64,000 bases of DNA, taken from assembly GCA_016711345.1 (NCBI GenBank), contig JADJTD010000001.1, positions 3,350,001 to 3,414,000 on the forward strand, written 5' to 3'. This stretch comes from Chloracidobacterium sp. (lineage in GTDB: Bacteria > Acidobacteriota > Blastocatellia > Pyrinomonadales > Pyrinomonadaceae). Made by a program: the position numbers and the translations under genes. This document shows positions 1 through 9,077 of this stretch, piece by piece; the stretch's first letter is position 1, and the number at the start of each line of letters is the position of its first letter. The notes under the pieces are model-generated. The model searched no databases, was not told the DNA's origin, and was given only the letters and a program-made list of their open reading frames with translations.

Positions 1-543
<543 letters not shown>

Positions 544-643
544 CATAAAATTTGTTGACAAGCAAATTTAATGTTAAAGCAACGCAAGACGATAGAAAGT
601 AAAAAGTAGTGGACTTGCAATGTATTCAGTTATCAGGTATCAA

Positions 644-673
644 GTGTCAGCAGCCCGCACGTGAGTAAGGGCT
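644..673 (+). repeat. REP-like element, single copy in the 23S-5S spacer
   Basis: A 30-bp stretch with the core AGCCCGCACGTGAGTAAGGG is almost identical (two differences) to the left arm of the inverted pair at 25411-25484, and it shares its core with the pair at 59073-59136. Here only one arm is present. No coding role is seen, and the repeat lies inside the rRNA operon spacer. Confidence 0.85.
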
Positions 674-688
674 CTCTTGAAAATATCA

Positions 689-720
689 GATCTCAAATTT
701 GAAATCGCAGATTTGAGATC
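689..720. repeat. inverted repeat in 23S-5S spacer
   Basis: GATCTCAAATTTG and CAGATTTGAGATC form a 13-bp imperfect hairpin just upstream of the 5S gene. It could be an rRNA processing hairpin, because 23S-5S spacers often carry RNase III stems. It could also be another palindromic repeat. No U-run follows it, so it is not a terminator. Confidence 0.6.
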
Positions 721-729
721 ACAAGTTTT

Positions 730-842
<113 letters not shown>

Positions 843-852
843 ATTTAATTAA

Positions 853-889
853 AGAAAAGCCCGCTCAATATGAGTGGGCTTTTCTATTT
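853..889 (+). terminator. rRNA operon intrinsic terminator
   Basis: AGAAAAGCCCGCTCA and TGAGTGGGCTTTTCT form a 15-pair stem with one G-T pair and a three-base loop. T-rich sequence ends the right arm. It sits 10 bp after 5S and closes the rRNA transcription unit. Confidence 0.93.
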
Positions 890-929
890 GCGGCTCATCC
901 CCATGTTACAATGTGTTTGAGGTATCGTT

Positions 930-1187
930 ATGTCCGCAACATTTGAAACAGTTCTGAAACAGGCAAAAGCCCTGCCCGTCACCGAACGCCGCAAACTCGT
1001 CGAGGCTCTGAAAAAACCGAACAGCCTTAAAAAGACAAGCGCAAAGAAATGGGACGACGACCCAGTTATAAAAGAATTACGAGCATGGGTTGATAAGATC
1101 GAAAAATCAAATGACCCGGAAATAAGAAAGTCACTAGAAATTGCCGAGCGAATTCGCGAGTATAATGACCGCAAGTTTGAGATATGA
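930..1187 (+). CDS. putative VapB-type antitoxin
   Basis: An 85-residue soluble protein. Residues 8-30 (KQAKALPVTERRKLVEALKK) resemble the N-terminal segment common in small antitoxins paired with PIN toxins. The rest is charged and lysine-rich. No DNA-binding fold can be assigned with certainty from sequence alone. The ATG follows GAGGT at a good spacing. Its stop overlaps the start of the next gene by 4 bp (ATGA), the usual coupling in type II toxin-antitoxin pairs. The assignment as antitoxin rests mainly on size, overlap and the PIN-domain partner. Confidence 0.75.
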   Translation: MSATFETVLKQAKALPVTERRKLVEALKKPNSLKKTSAKKWDDDPVIKELRAWVDKIEKSNDPEIRKSLEIAERIREYNDRKFEI

Positions 1188-1546
1188 AGCGCATACTGCT
1201 TGATACGACTGTGCTTGTGGTGAATTGGCGACATCCAGGAGTTCAAGCGTCGCAACCGGCAGAGACCACCAATTGCATCAACTCAATCACATATATCGAA
1301 TTTTTGCAGGGTGCTAATAAGAGACAGATTGCAGACGCAAAAGCCTTTCTCAACACCTTCGAACACATTCGTCTCGACGCGAAAATTTCTGATAAAGCGA
1401 TCGAACTCATAGAAATTCACAGTGACCGTGACGGCCTTCGACTCGCAGACGCACTGATTGCCGCTACATGTCTATCCCTTGATCTCGAATTAGTTACTTA
1501 CAACCGCCGGCATTTCAAAAAAATCGCCAATCTTAAATTGATCTAA
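1184..1546 (+). CDS. vapC: PIN-domain toxin, VapC family
   Basis: A 120-residue PIN-domain protein, probably a Mg-dependent RNase toxin. The acidic pocket residues are visible: D7 in LLDTTVLV, E39 in TYIEFLQG, D89 in LADALIAAT, and N107 in LVTYNRRHF. N107 occupies a position that is often Asp or Asn. Length is typical for VapC. It overlaps the antitoxin gene by 4 bp, so the two are translationally coupled. Nothing suggests decay. The pair sits just behind an rRNA operon and in front of a restriction-modification gene, a typical accessory site. Confidence 0.9.
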   Translation: MKRILLDTTVLVVNWRHPGVQASQPAETTNCINSITYIEFLQGANKRQIADAKAFLNTFEHIRLDAKISDKAIELIEIHSDRDGLRLADALIAATCLSLDLELVTYNRRHFKKIANLKLI

Positions 1547-1591
1547 AACAACTGACCACCCTGTATGCTCCGCGGCTCGTCTAAAGCACCT

Positions 1592-1678
1592 GCTTTAAAT
1601 CGCATAAGGAGCGCTTTAAAAGTGCTTTAAACAAGCAAACGCTTTAAATGCTTGCATGCTTTAAACACCTGCTTTAAA
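1592..1678. repeat. six copies of GCTTTAAA
   Basis: The octamer GCTTTAAA starts at 1592, 1613, 1624, 1641, 1658 and 1671 on the + strand, with uneven spacing (21, 11, 17, 17, 13). TTTAAA is itself a palindrome. The cluster lies between the converging vapC and R-M genes. It could be a protein-binding array or the result of slippage; the sequence does not decide. Confidence 0.8.
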
Positions 1679-1680
1679 TT

Positions 1681-1742
1681 GCCGCAGAGAACACAGAGAC
1701 CGCCGCGAAAAGCTCTCAGTGATCTCTGTGCTCTCTGTGGCT
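1681..1742. repeat. inverted repeat of the CACAGAG family, likely bidirectional terminator
   Basis: GCCGCAGAGAACACAGAGAC pairs with GATCTCTGTGCTCTCTGTGG to give an imperfect stem of about 20 bp between convergent genes (vapC on +, R-M gene on -). Similar purine-rich inverted repeats end other transcription units in this window (5332-5405, 20889-20949, 53662-53770). It probably acts as a transcript end structure. Confidence 0.65.
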
Positions 1743-1754
1743 AAATATCTGTTG

Positions 1755-4700
1755 TTATTTGCGACTGCTCCGTGGCTTTTTGTTGCTGGTTTTTGTAAAA
1801 AGCCCGGCGGTGTATTTTTCGTAGAGTTCGAAGAGGAACACCATGCGGTTCGCTTCGCTTGTAAATGGTTGCGGGCGATAGGCGAGATCGACGGCCTTGT
1901 CGAGTTCGTTATGCGCCTTAACAAGTGCAGGCGGCATCGTCAGCGGATCGTACAGATCGGCGAGCGAACTCTTTGGAAACTCGGCACGCGCATCCAAAAC
2001 TCTCTGGGCGGCAGTTTCAATCGCGTTGATCTGTTTTTCGGTCGGGTTTTCCGGCCACGGGAAATTGTTGTAAACGAGAGAGTTTGAGTAACGATAGCGA
2101 CTTTCTAAACGGCCACAAACATGACGCATCCAAGCCATGTGCATTGCCGAAGTTAAAACTCCAAAGTGATAGAGAGTTGCATCTGGAACAACGGAAACAA
2201 GATTGTTAACGCAAACTTCTTTAGGGAAAAATCCAATTGGAACGTACCGACGATGTTCGGATGAAACGAGAGGAATCAATAAAAAATCAGAATTGGGTTG
2301 TCTGTTCTGACCAAATAAATACGGAGTTGAAGCTATCCTTACGGTGTCCGCTTTCTTGCTCTTGAGCCGAAAATCTCTTACGGCCTGAACTCGTTCGACT
2401 ATCGCAGGAATTTTACGCCACTCATTTGGTGAAGTATCGGCAAGCCAAATACACCAACGATCTATACCATTAATAAATTCTTCAGAGCCATAGATTATAC
2501 GAACAAACTGTGCAGCCGATGGATCTTTAGCAAGAAACTCTTCTAGTTCCTGACGACTATTCAGAAATAGATTACCTCCGTCGACGGCTTTGCTACCGTT
2601 GACTAATTCAGGGACGCTGGAAAGTGGGGTAGAGCGTGAGACGACGACAATATTTGCGGCGTCGATCAAATACGGATTAATGTTATTGGCTTCAACCACA
2701 TATGCTCCGGAGCGAGGCGTCTCATACTCAAAGATCGTTCTTTTTCTTGGCTCACCTAAGCCAAATCCAATTATTACACAGTAAACTCCAGCATTCCCTT
2801 TACCCTCATTGCTCCATTGAAACGTTCGATGTGCAAAATGTATCTTTGCACCTTTGCTCAACATATAACTCCAAAGGATGCTAACCTGTTCCCCTTGCGT
2901 TATCGAGTTGGTCGAAACAAAAGCGACCTTGATTTGGGTGTTTTCGATAAACTTGATCGCTTTTATATACCAAGCGCAGACATAATCAAGAGTCTTGAAA
3001 TTCGTCACGTCCGAACAACAATACTCCATATCTGCCGTTTGCTCGACGGTTCGCTTGTCTTTCCCAACAAACGGCGGATTGCCCAGGATATAGAGTTCAT
3101 CAAAATCTCTTGTCCCTGAAAGGGACTGAGGTAATAGCGTCGGGTGAAACCCGACGTTATCGTTGGTGACCAATTCCGACCCTGAAGGGGTCGAACCATC
3201 CGCCGCCAGTTCGTCCCCTTCAGGGACGGAAATCTGCTCGGAACCCGTTCGTCGGGTTTCACCCGACGCTATTACATTCGTCGCCTTCAGCGACACGGAA
3301 TTACGGGCGGAAACGCGAGTGTGAACGAGCGTGCCTGCGTCGCCACCTGCACGCTCCCTAACGGTCGCGTTTCCGCCTATGACTTCCGCCCAATCTAATC
3401 TCAACGCATTGCCGTGAACAATGTGTGCAGATTTTTTTAGCGGCAGACGGACATAATACTGGCCAAATTCGTTGCTGATCTGCATGTTCATTTGGTGGTC
3501 GATCAGCCACATTGCGACCTCGGCGATGCGGGCCGGGAACTCTTCAAATTCGATGCCGTACATCATATCGACATCGAGCCAGATAATATCGCCCACATTC
3601 AGAAATTGCTCACCCGACTTTTTCAGCATCCGCAATATCTCGATCTCAAGCAGCCGCAGTTCGCGGTAAGTAATGACCAAAAAATTGCCGCAGCCGCACG
3701 CCGGATCGAGAAATTTCAACGTGCTCAACCGTCGGTGAAATTCCTGCAGTTTGTTCTTGCTGTCTTTTACGCTTTCAAATTCCTTCCACAGGTCGTCGAG
3801 AAATAGCGGCCTGATGAGCTTTAAGATGTTTGTCTCGCTGGTGTAATGAGCACCGAGATTGCGTCTCTCCTTCGGGTCCATCACGCTCTGGAACATCGAT
3901 CCAAAGATCGCAGGCGATATACGGCTCCAGTCGAGATAGCAGCAATCGAGCAACGCCGCACGCATCTTCGCGTCAAAGCTCGCAGTCGGCAACGTCTCTT
4001 CAAACAACTTTCCGTTTACGTACGGAAAATCCGCAAGCTGTTCGTCGAGATTTGTGAAACGCGTTTCTTTTGGCGTATTGAGAACCTGAAAGAGTTCCTG
4101 CAGCCTTCCGGCAAGATCGCTGCCATCCTCGCCCGTTCGCTGCTCGATAAATTCCTGAAACTGCTGCTTGTTAAAGATCGTCGTGTCTTCGGCAAAGAGA
4201 CAAAACAATAACCTGACAAGATAGACCTCAAGCGAGTGTCCGGCGTAACCGATCTCTTCGAGCCGGTCGTGGAGCTTTCCCATCAGCTCCGCCGCTTTGA
4301 TATTCGCCGGGTCCTGTTCCTTGTAGATCCTTTTCTGGTAACCGAGCAGGTAGGCAAAATGATGGACGTTGTTTACAAGCTCCGAGAGATTGAATTCGAC
4401 GTTTGTTCCTTCTTCGAGATCGTAAAGCCGAAAGCGTTCAAAATCGCAGATCAATATCAGCTTTGGCAGCTCGCCGTCTTTTAACCCTGGAAAATAATCC
4501 CTCGCCTGGCCGTGGGCCTTTTCGAGGTCCTTGCCGCGAGATTTGAACTCGATAAGGATGTTTCCTTTCCACAAAAAATCAATAAAGCCTTGTCGTCCGT
4601 CTTCCTTTTTGACGTTGTGTTCAAAAGTTCCGACTCGGCGGCGCGAGATGCCGAACACATCGAAAAAAGCGTCCATAAAAGATTTCGCTTCGGCGTGTTC

Positions 4701-4772
4701 GTTAAAATCGTTCTCCCACTCTTTGGAAAACTCGACCGCACGTGTCTTAATTTCGTTCCAGCTTAATGCCAT
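1755..4772 (-). CDS. MmeI-like type IIL restriction-modification enzyme
   Basis: A 1005-residue single-chain endonuclease-methyltransferase. The N-terminus has a PD-ExK nuclease signature matching MmeI spacing: D65, nine residues, E75-F-K77. The adenine methyltransferase core follows: LGAHYTSE near residue 308 (motif X region), SAM-binding DPACGCGNF at 356-364, and catalytic NPPF at 565-568. The C-terminal part should hold the target recognition domain. In this family one protein both cuts and modifies, so no partner gene is needed, and none is seen. Between the SAM motif and NPPF lie about 85 residues (about 466-553) of palindromic repeat DNA read in frame. This is foreign to the fold and could affect activity. 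No frameshift or stop is present. Confidence 0.9.
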   Translation of the reverse strand: MALSWNEIKTRAVEFSKEWENDFNEHAEAKSFMDAFFDVFGISRRRVGTFEHNVKKEDGRQGFIDFLWKGNILIEFKSRGKDLEKAHGQARDYFPGLKDGELPKLILICDFERFRLYDLEEGTNVEFNLSELVNNVHHFAYLLGYQKRIYKEQDPANIKAAELMGKLHDRLEEIGYAGHSLEVYLVRLLFCLFAEDTTIFNKQQFQEFIEQRTGEDGSDLAGRLQELFQVLNTPKETRFTNLDEQLADFPYVNGKLFEETLPTASFDAKMRAALLDCCYLDWSRISPAIFGSMFQSVMDPKERRNLGAHYTSETNILKLIRPLFLDDLWKEFESVKDSKNKLQEFHRRLSTLKFLDPACGCGNFLVITYRELRLLEIEILRMLKKSGEQFLNVGDIIWLDVDMMYGIEFEEFPARIAEVAMWLIDHQMNMQISNEFGQYYVRLPLKKSAHIVHGNALRLDWAEVIGGNATVRERAGGDAGTLVHTRVSARNSVSLKATNVIASGETRRTGSEQISVPEGDELAADGSTPSGSELVTNDNVGFHPTLLPQSLSGTRDFDELYILGNPPFVGKDKRTVEQTADMEYCCSDVTNFKTLDYVCAWYIKAIKFIENTQIKVAFVSTNSITQGEQVSILWSYMLSKGAKIHFAHRTFQWSNEGKGNAGVYCVIIGFGLGEPRKRTIFEYETPRSGAYVVEANNINPYLIDAANIVVVSRSTPLSSVPELVNGSKAVDGGNLFLNSRQELEEFLAKDPSAAQFVRIIYGSEEFINGIDRWCIWLADTSPNEWRKIPAIVERVQAVRDFRLKSKKADTVRIASTPYLFGQNRQPNSDFLLIPLVSSEHRRYVPIGFFPKEVCVNNLVSVVPDATLYHFGVLTSAMHMAWMRHVCGRLESRYRYSNSLVYNNFPWPENPTEKQINAIETAAQRVLDARAEFPKSSLADLYDPLTMPPALVKAHNELDKAVDLAYRPQPFTSEANRMVFLFELYEKYTAGLFTKTSNKKPRSSRK
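3110..3377. repeat. composite palindromic repeat inserted in frame in the R-M gene
   Basis: This stretch inside the R-M gene is a nest of inverted repeats. 3131-3156 and 3250-3275 are perfect 26-bp inverted copies. Each of these contains its own hairpin, CGTCGGGT/ACCCGACG. Around and between them are the GGGAC/GTCCC-type stems CCCTGAAAGGG and CCCCTTCAGGG. A second unit at 3306-3377 has arms GGCGGAAACGCGA and TCGCGTTTCCGCC. The whole block stays open in the coding frame and adds about 85 residues between methyltransferase motifs I and IV. Confidence 0.85.
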
Positions 4773-5035
4773 TGTTCGGGATCAGGAATTGTTCGACGTG
4801 GAAAATTATACCTTACCTTCTCCGATGGTTATAGCAAACGGTAAATGACCGTACGGCTCTTTTTCCCTAAAAAGCACGAATTGCAGCAAACACATTTCGT
4901 GGCTGGCGGTGGTTGTCGAGGCGGCTGTTTTGCGGGCGAGGCAGCGAAATCGGCGGAGCTGTCTGGTGGGCGACTAGTGGAAAATGCAAAAAACGACGTT
5001 TTTAAAGCCGAAATTGCCTTCAATATAAGATTTTT

Positions 5036-5099
5036 CCGATGGCTTTTTGGGGTGTCTCCGATGGCTTTTTGAGGGTCTCCGATGGCTTTTTTGGGGCGC
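5036..5099. repeat. tandem repeat, 3 x 21-22 bp
   Basis: Three copies of a unit beginning CCGATGGCTTTTTGGGG start at 5036, 5058 and 5079, with small differences. A degenerate fourth (AAGATGGCGCTTTTTCG) follows. The unit length is a multiple of three in only one of the copies, so it is not a coding repeat. Confidence 0.75.
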
Positions 5100-5331
5100 A
5101 AGATGGCGCTTTTTCGTCGCTTTGACGATAAACCTTTGCAGATCATATATTTAGCTTGGCATCACGGCTTTTGTAACGCGAGGCGGCGGTTCTCGTCTTC
5201 TATCCACATCCTCGTCAATTACATTCAGCATTATCATCCTCTTTTCCATCGTCGTTCCGTAAATATCTCTCAAAAATATCGCAAATCATGGAGCGGACGG
5301 GTAATTGATCGTAGTGGTTTAGTTTGAAAAT

Positions 5332-5405
5332 CTTTTGTGACCTTTGTGTTCCTGCTCTGTGGACTCTGTGTTTAGAAATCATTTATAAACACAAAGGTCA
5401 CAAAG
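5332..5405. repeat. CAAAG-family inverted repeat
   Basis: TTTGTGACCTTTGTGTT and AACACAAAGGTCACAAA form a 17-bp perfect stem around a loop of about 40 bp. More CACAAAGGACACAGGG sequence follows. It belongs to the same degenerate family as the elements at 20889, 52095 and 53662. It lies about 210 bp upstream of the first NHL membrane gene. Confidence 0.75.
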
Positions 5406-5617
5406 TAACCCTCACAAAGGACACAGGGGAAATTTAACTGAATTTTCAAAGTGAGCCACTACCAATTCGGTCAACTTTTTTGCAGAATCACCCAAAAACC
5501 TGCTAAAATCTGGTTTTGCATTGCCTTGCTGCTAAATCTATAGTTCGAATACAGGAGACGACGAGACGAGGGTAGTTCTTACACGACTGCACTTCTTACT
5601 CTGTCCAACATCTTAGA

Positions 5618-8600
5618 ATGTTTGCTTTACTCTATCTGGTTCTGGTATTTATCCTCGGCGATTCGATATGCCGGCGGTTTTTTACGTTCGTGTCGATCCC
5701 GCATCGTCTTGCTGCGGCATTTTTGACCGGAGTGCTTATAAGCACTTGGTGGACGTATTTTTGCGGCTTGCTTTTTTACTGGACCTCGTCTCCGCTTACA
5801 TGGGGCAACCTTCTGTTTTTCGTAATGTCAACAGCCCTTATCTATTGGCTCCGAACTCGTCCGCCCAACAATATTCTACTCACACATAACGATCGCTCAG
5901 AGACAGAATTCAGGAAATGGGATTGGATAGCTTTCGGCCTTTGCTTTTTGCTGGCAAGTTACCTGATGCTGTCCACTTTTGGTATGAAGGACGGCAACAT
6001 GCTGATCGGTATCCATCAGTCGAGCGACTTTGGTTCAACCGTTTCGATAATGCAGTCCTTCGCCCGCGGACACAATTTTCCGACCGAATTTACGCACTTT
6101 ACGGGCGATAAGATGCGTTACCATTTCCTATTCTATTTTCAGGCCGGCAACCTTGAATACCTAGGTTTTAGCCCTGCATTTGCCAATAACATCCTTGCGA
6201 TCCTGTCGATGGGCTCAATGCTGATCCTTGTAATGACGCTCGGAGCACTGGTCTTCGGCTCACGAGTGGTCGGACGAATAGCAGCGGCACTTTTCTTCTT
6301 TCACGGCACGCTTTCGTTCTATACATTCTTCGATTCACTGGGTTGGGATCTGTCCGCCATCATAGCTAAGGTGGCCGTAAGCCCCGATTTTATACCGTCA
6401 GGCTATCAATATCGCGGTGAAACTTGGGGCGTCTGGTCGCTGGTCAATTACGCCAACCAACGCCACCTCGCAAGTTCCATAGGCATATTCCTATTGGCTC
6501 TTACGTTTTTGATCATTCGATATAAGACTGCCGAGGCAAAGGCTGCCGAGATCAGGGCACTTGAGGCCGAAGCTCGTGCCGCAGGGCTTCGCGCCGAGCA
6601 GGAAAGAGCTGAAGCGATCAGGGCTGCCGAGATTCAAGCATCTTTAGATCGAGCTGCGGCCCAAGCTGCTGCATTAGAAGAGCAAAATACTTGGTCGAAT
6701 GAAATGGCCGGAAGTGAGCCTGTCTCTACATTTGAAAGCGAGGCCGAGGAAAGGCCTGTTTTTGCCGATCCGATGCAGGCGGAGGATTTTTCATCGGGCT
6801 CGGACTTGCTTGAATTGGGCGAGAGCGAGAAGGAACCTGACAGTGATGCATCTGTCGAGCATGAGCCTACAGATCGTGAAAATTTTTCGACTAAAACCGA
6901 TCCGCTTGAGATCGAGGCCGATAGCATAAGCTCCGAAGCCGAACAGTTTGAGAACTCGGAATCATTTGTTGGCGATGCTTCGCGTGCAGAACCAAAGTTT
7001 GAATCTGAACCAATTTACGAAACACCGAGCGAACCTGTTAAGCCGCGAAAAACCTGGGGCGAATGGTTCAGCGAGGGAACGGACGGCATAATGTCGTTCG
7101 TGTTTGTGGGTGTTTTGCTGGGATTGATGCCCATGTGGAATGGGGCTATTTTTGTTTCGGCTTTTGCTGTCCTTGCGGTGTTATTCGTTCTGTTCCCGCA
7201 ACGAAGGCAGTTGGTCGCACTCGGTATTGCGACCGCTATCTTTGCGTTGCCGCAGGTAATATTTCTAAAGACCGGAGGAATGCCGGATCCAGGTTATTCT
7301 CTGGTAAGTTGGGGTTATTCGCTCGGCAAACAAGCGACCATTTTACAAGTGCTCGAGTATCTCGGTTGGACCTTTGGATTCAAATGGTTGCTGATTGCGA
7401 TTGCATTGATTATCGGCACGTCATTCCAGCGAAGGCTCTTCCTGGCTATTTCAAGTTTGATCATTCTTACTTTCTGCTTCCAGTTTAGCCTCGAGGCACT
7501 GACAAATCACAAATTCCTTAATGTGTGGGTTGTTGTCGCAAACCTTTATGTTGGAGCAGGACTTTGGTGGCTTTGGAATCTCAGGATATTGAAAACGACG
7601 ATCTTGAGCAAGATTGCCGCTGCAATTCTGACGGTTTTGGTTACGCTTAGCGGAGCTCTTGACCTGTATCCTTTCCATACTACGGATTGGGGCGAAGTCG
7701 TCTATGGAAAAGATCCTCTTGTAAATTGGGTTGCTGAAAATACGCCACCGAACTCAGTTTTCCTTTCCGCCAGATACACAAGTCACGGAATCCTCAATGC
7801 GGGACGTAAACTGTTTTACGGACATCCATATTACGCATGGGGAGCAGGTTACGACACGGCGAAACGCGATAAGGTCTATGTCAGAATGCTGGAGTCCACA
7901 AATCCTCAGGAAGTTTTCGATTTGCTTAAGGAAAACGGCATAAATTATGTCGCGATCGACAACAATCTGCGGAAAAATAACGAAAGCATCAAAAAAATCA
8001 ACGAGGCCATTTTTGAGGCATATTTCGACGTCGTTTTTGAAGACAAAGACAATAAGTATGCCAAAATGGTCATTTACAAGGTTCCTGATGAACTAGGTGA
8101 TCCCAAGCCGGAAATTCAATTACCGCCTGAAGAGCCGCGAGCTCCGATCAACCCGAGCGAAGCCGTTCCTGCGTTTCGCGGCGGAGAGGGGAATTCACCA
8201 GGGAAGTTCCAAAAGCCGCGCGGGATAACCGCAGATGACAAAGGCAGTTTTTATGTAGCGGATGCGGGCAATAATCGTATACAAAAATTCGACGTGGATG
8301 GAAAATTTGTAGCAGTTTTTGGCGATCCGGGCGAACGCGAAGGCAAAATCAAGGAGCCGAACGGTGTTGCGACCGATGACGAAGGAAATATCTATGTAAC
8401 AGATGCGGGTAACCATAAACTGCTGAAATACAATCCTGATGGAACTTTTGCAAAGGAGTTCATGGGGCCGGATACCGGTTTTTATGGTCCGCGTGATGTT
8501 GCCGTTGGGCAGAACAAGCAGGTTTATATCATTGATCAGGGGCGGACGCGCGTTGCGAGGTTTTCCCCTTCTGCAGAGACATTTTCTCGTACGTGGGGAA

Positions 8601-9058
8601 CTGCGGGTACTGGTGACGGCGAATTTAAGGATCCAACCGGAATTGCTGTCGGTGACAACTTGGTATTTGTCGCGGATCTGGGAAATGGAAGAATTCAGGT
8701 CTTCGATCTGGAAGGCCAATTTCTCAGGCAGTGGGCGATTCCGACATGGGAACGAACGTCAAGTGAGTTTCCGGATGTTGTGTTCGACGAGCAGACACGG
8801 ACGGTTTACGTTTCGAGCGGAAAAACCAATGAAGTTCTGGCTTTTGACGAAAATGGAAACCCCATGAGTGGTTTTAATTCGCAGGGCGACGAGAAAATGG
8901 ATAATCCAACGTCATTGGCTGTCTTTGAAGCGAATAAGAAAAGATGGTTGCTTGTTCTCAATACAAACAGTAACAGGGTTTCCCGCTTTGAATTGGAAGC
9001 TCTAAAAACAACAGAAGTACCAAAAGCAAATAAGGAAGCATCGAAAACAACGAAATAA
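5618..9058 (+). CDS. multi-TM membrane protein with acidic coiled-coil insert and C-terminal NHL propeller
   Basis: A 1146-residue protein in three parts. Residues 1-300 and about 485-680 are hydrophobic with many membrane segments, like a GT-C type glycosyltransferase; short conserved acidic motifs lie in loops (for example QSSDFGS). Between them, about 305-480, is a cytoplasmic-looking Ala/Glu-rich coiled coil followed by an acidic Ser/Glu-rich tract. From about 850 to 1130 there are NHL repeats (PRGITADDKGSFYVADAGNN, PNGVATDDEGNIYVTDAGNH and others), enough for a six-bladed propeller. The propeller matches those of the next two genes, but the membrane half differs from theirs. It is first in a tandem run of three. 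A role in envelope polymer glycosylation or sensing is inference. Confidence 0.85.
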   Translation: MFALLYLVLVFILGDSICRRFFTFVSIPHRLAAAFLTGVLISTWWTYFCGLLFYWTSSPLTWGNLLFFVMSTALIYWLRTRPPNNILLTHNDRSETEFRKWDWIAFGLCFLLASYLMLSTFGMKDGNMLIGIHQSSDFGSTVSIMQSFARGHNFPTEFTHFTGDKMRYHFLFYFQAGNLEYLGFSPAFANNILAILSMGSMLILVMTLGALVFGSRVVGRIAAALFFFHGTLSFYTFFDSLGWDLSAIIAKVAVSPDFIPSGYQYRGETWGVWSLVNYANQRHLASSIGIFLLALTFLIIRYKTAEAKAAEIRALEAEARAAGLRAEQERAEAIRAAEIQASLDRAAAQAAALEEQNTWSNEMAGSEPVSTFESEAEERPVFADPMQAEDFSSGSDLLELGESEKEPDSDASVEHEPTDRENFSTKTDPLEIEADSISSEAEQFENSESFVGDASRAEPKFESEPIYETPSEPVKPRKTWGEWFSEGTDGIMSFVFVGVLLGLMPMWNGAIFVSAFAVLAVLFVLFPQRRQLVALGIATAIFALPQVIFLKTGGMPDPGYSLVSWGYSLGKQATILQVLEYLGWTFGFKWLLIAIALIIGTSFQRRLFLAISSLIILTFCFQFSLEALTNHKFLNVWVVVANLYVGAGLWWLWNLRILKTTILSKIAAAILTVLVTLSGALDLYPFHTTDWGEVVYGKDPLVNWVAENTPPNSVFLSARYTSHGILNAGRKLFYGHPYYAWGAGYDTAKRDKVYVRMLESTNPQEVFDLLKENGINYVAIDNNLRKNNESIKKINEAIFEAYFDVVFEDKDNKYAKMVIYKVPDELGDPKPEIQLPPEEPRAPINPSEAVPAFRGGEGNSPGKFQKPRGITADDKGSFYVADAGNNRIQKFDVDGKFVAVFGDPGEREGKIKEPNGVATDDEGNIYVTDAGNHKLLKYNPDGTFAKEFMGPDTGFYGPRDVAVGQNKQVYIIDQGRTRVARFSPSAETFSRTWGTAGTGDGEFKDPTGIAVGDNLVFVADLGNGRIQVFDLEGQFLRQWAIPTWERTSSEFPDVVFDEQTRTVYVSSGKTNEVLAFDENGNPMSGFNSQGDEKMDNPTSLAVFEANKKRWLLVLNTNSNRVSRFELEALKTTEVPKANKEASKTTK

Positions 9059-9077
9059 GTAGATAGGGATTCCAACA

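Larger units (their letters stand above)
4773..5617. other. intergenic region, 845 bp, no gene supported
   Basis: The gap lies between the divergent R-M gene and the first NHL membrane gene. Short ORFs occur on both strands, but they are low-complexity and unconvincing. It holds three 21-22-bp tandem repeats (5036-5099) and a strong inverted repeat (5332-5405). A TAAAAT at 5502-5507 could be the -10 of the downstream gene, but no good -35 was found. Confidence 0.6.

Noticed and set aside
1719..2087. Plus-strand ORFs over the R-M gene
   Set aside because: They are antisense shadows of a gene with clear catalytic motifs.
4829..5146. Minus-strand ORF of 105 residues in the gap before the first NHL gene
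   Set aside because: It includes the tandem CCGATGG repeats and Pro/Ser/Ala runs, has no start context and no protein-like pattern.
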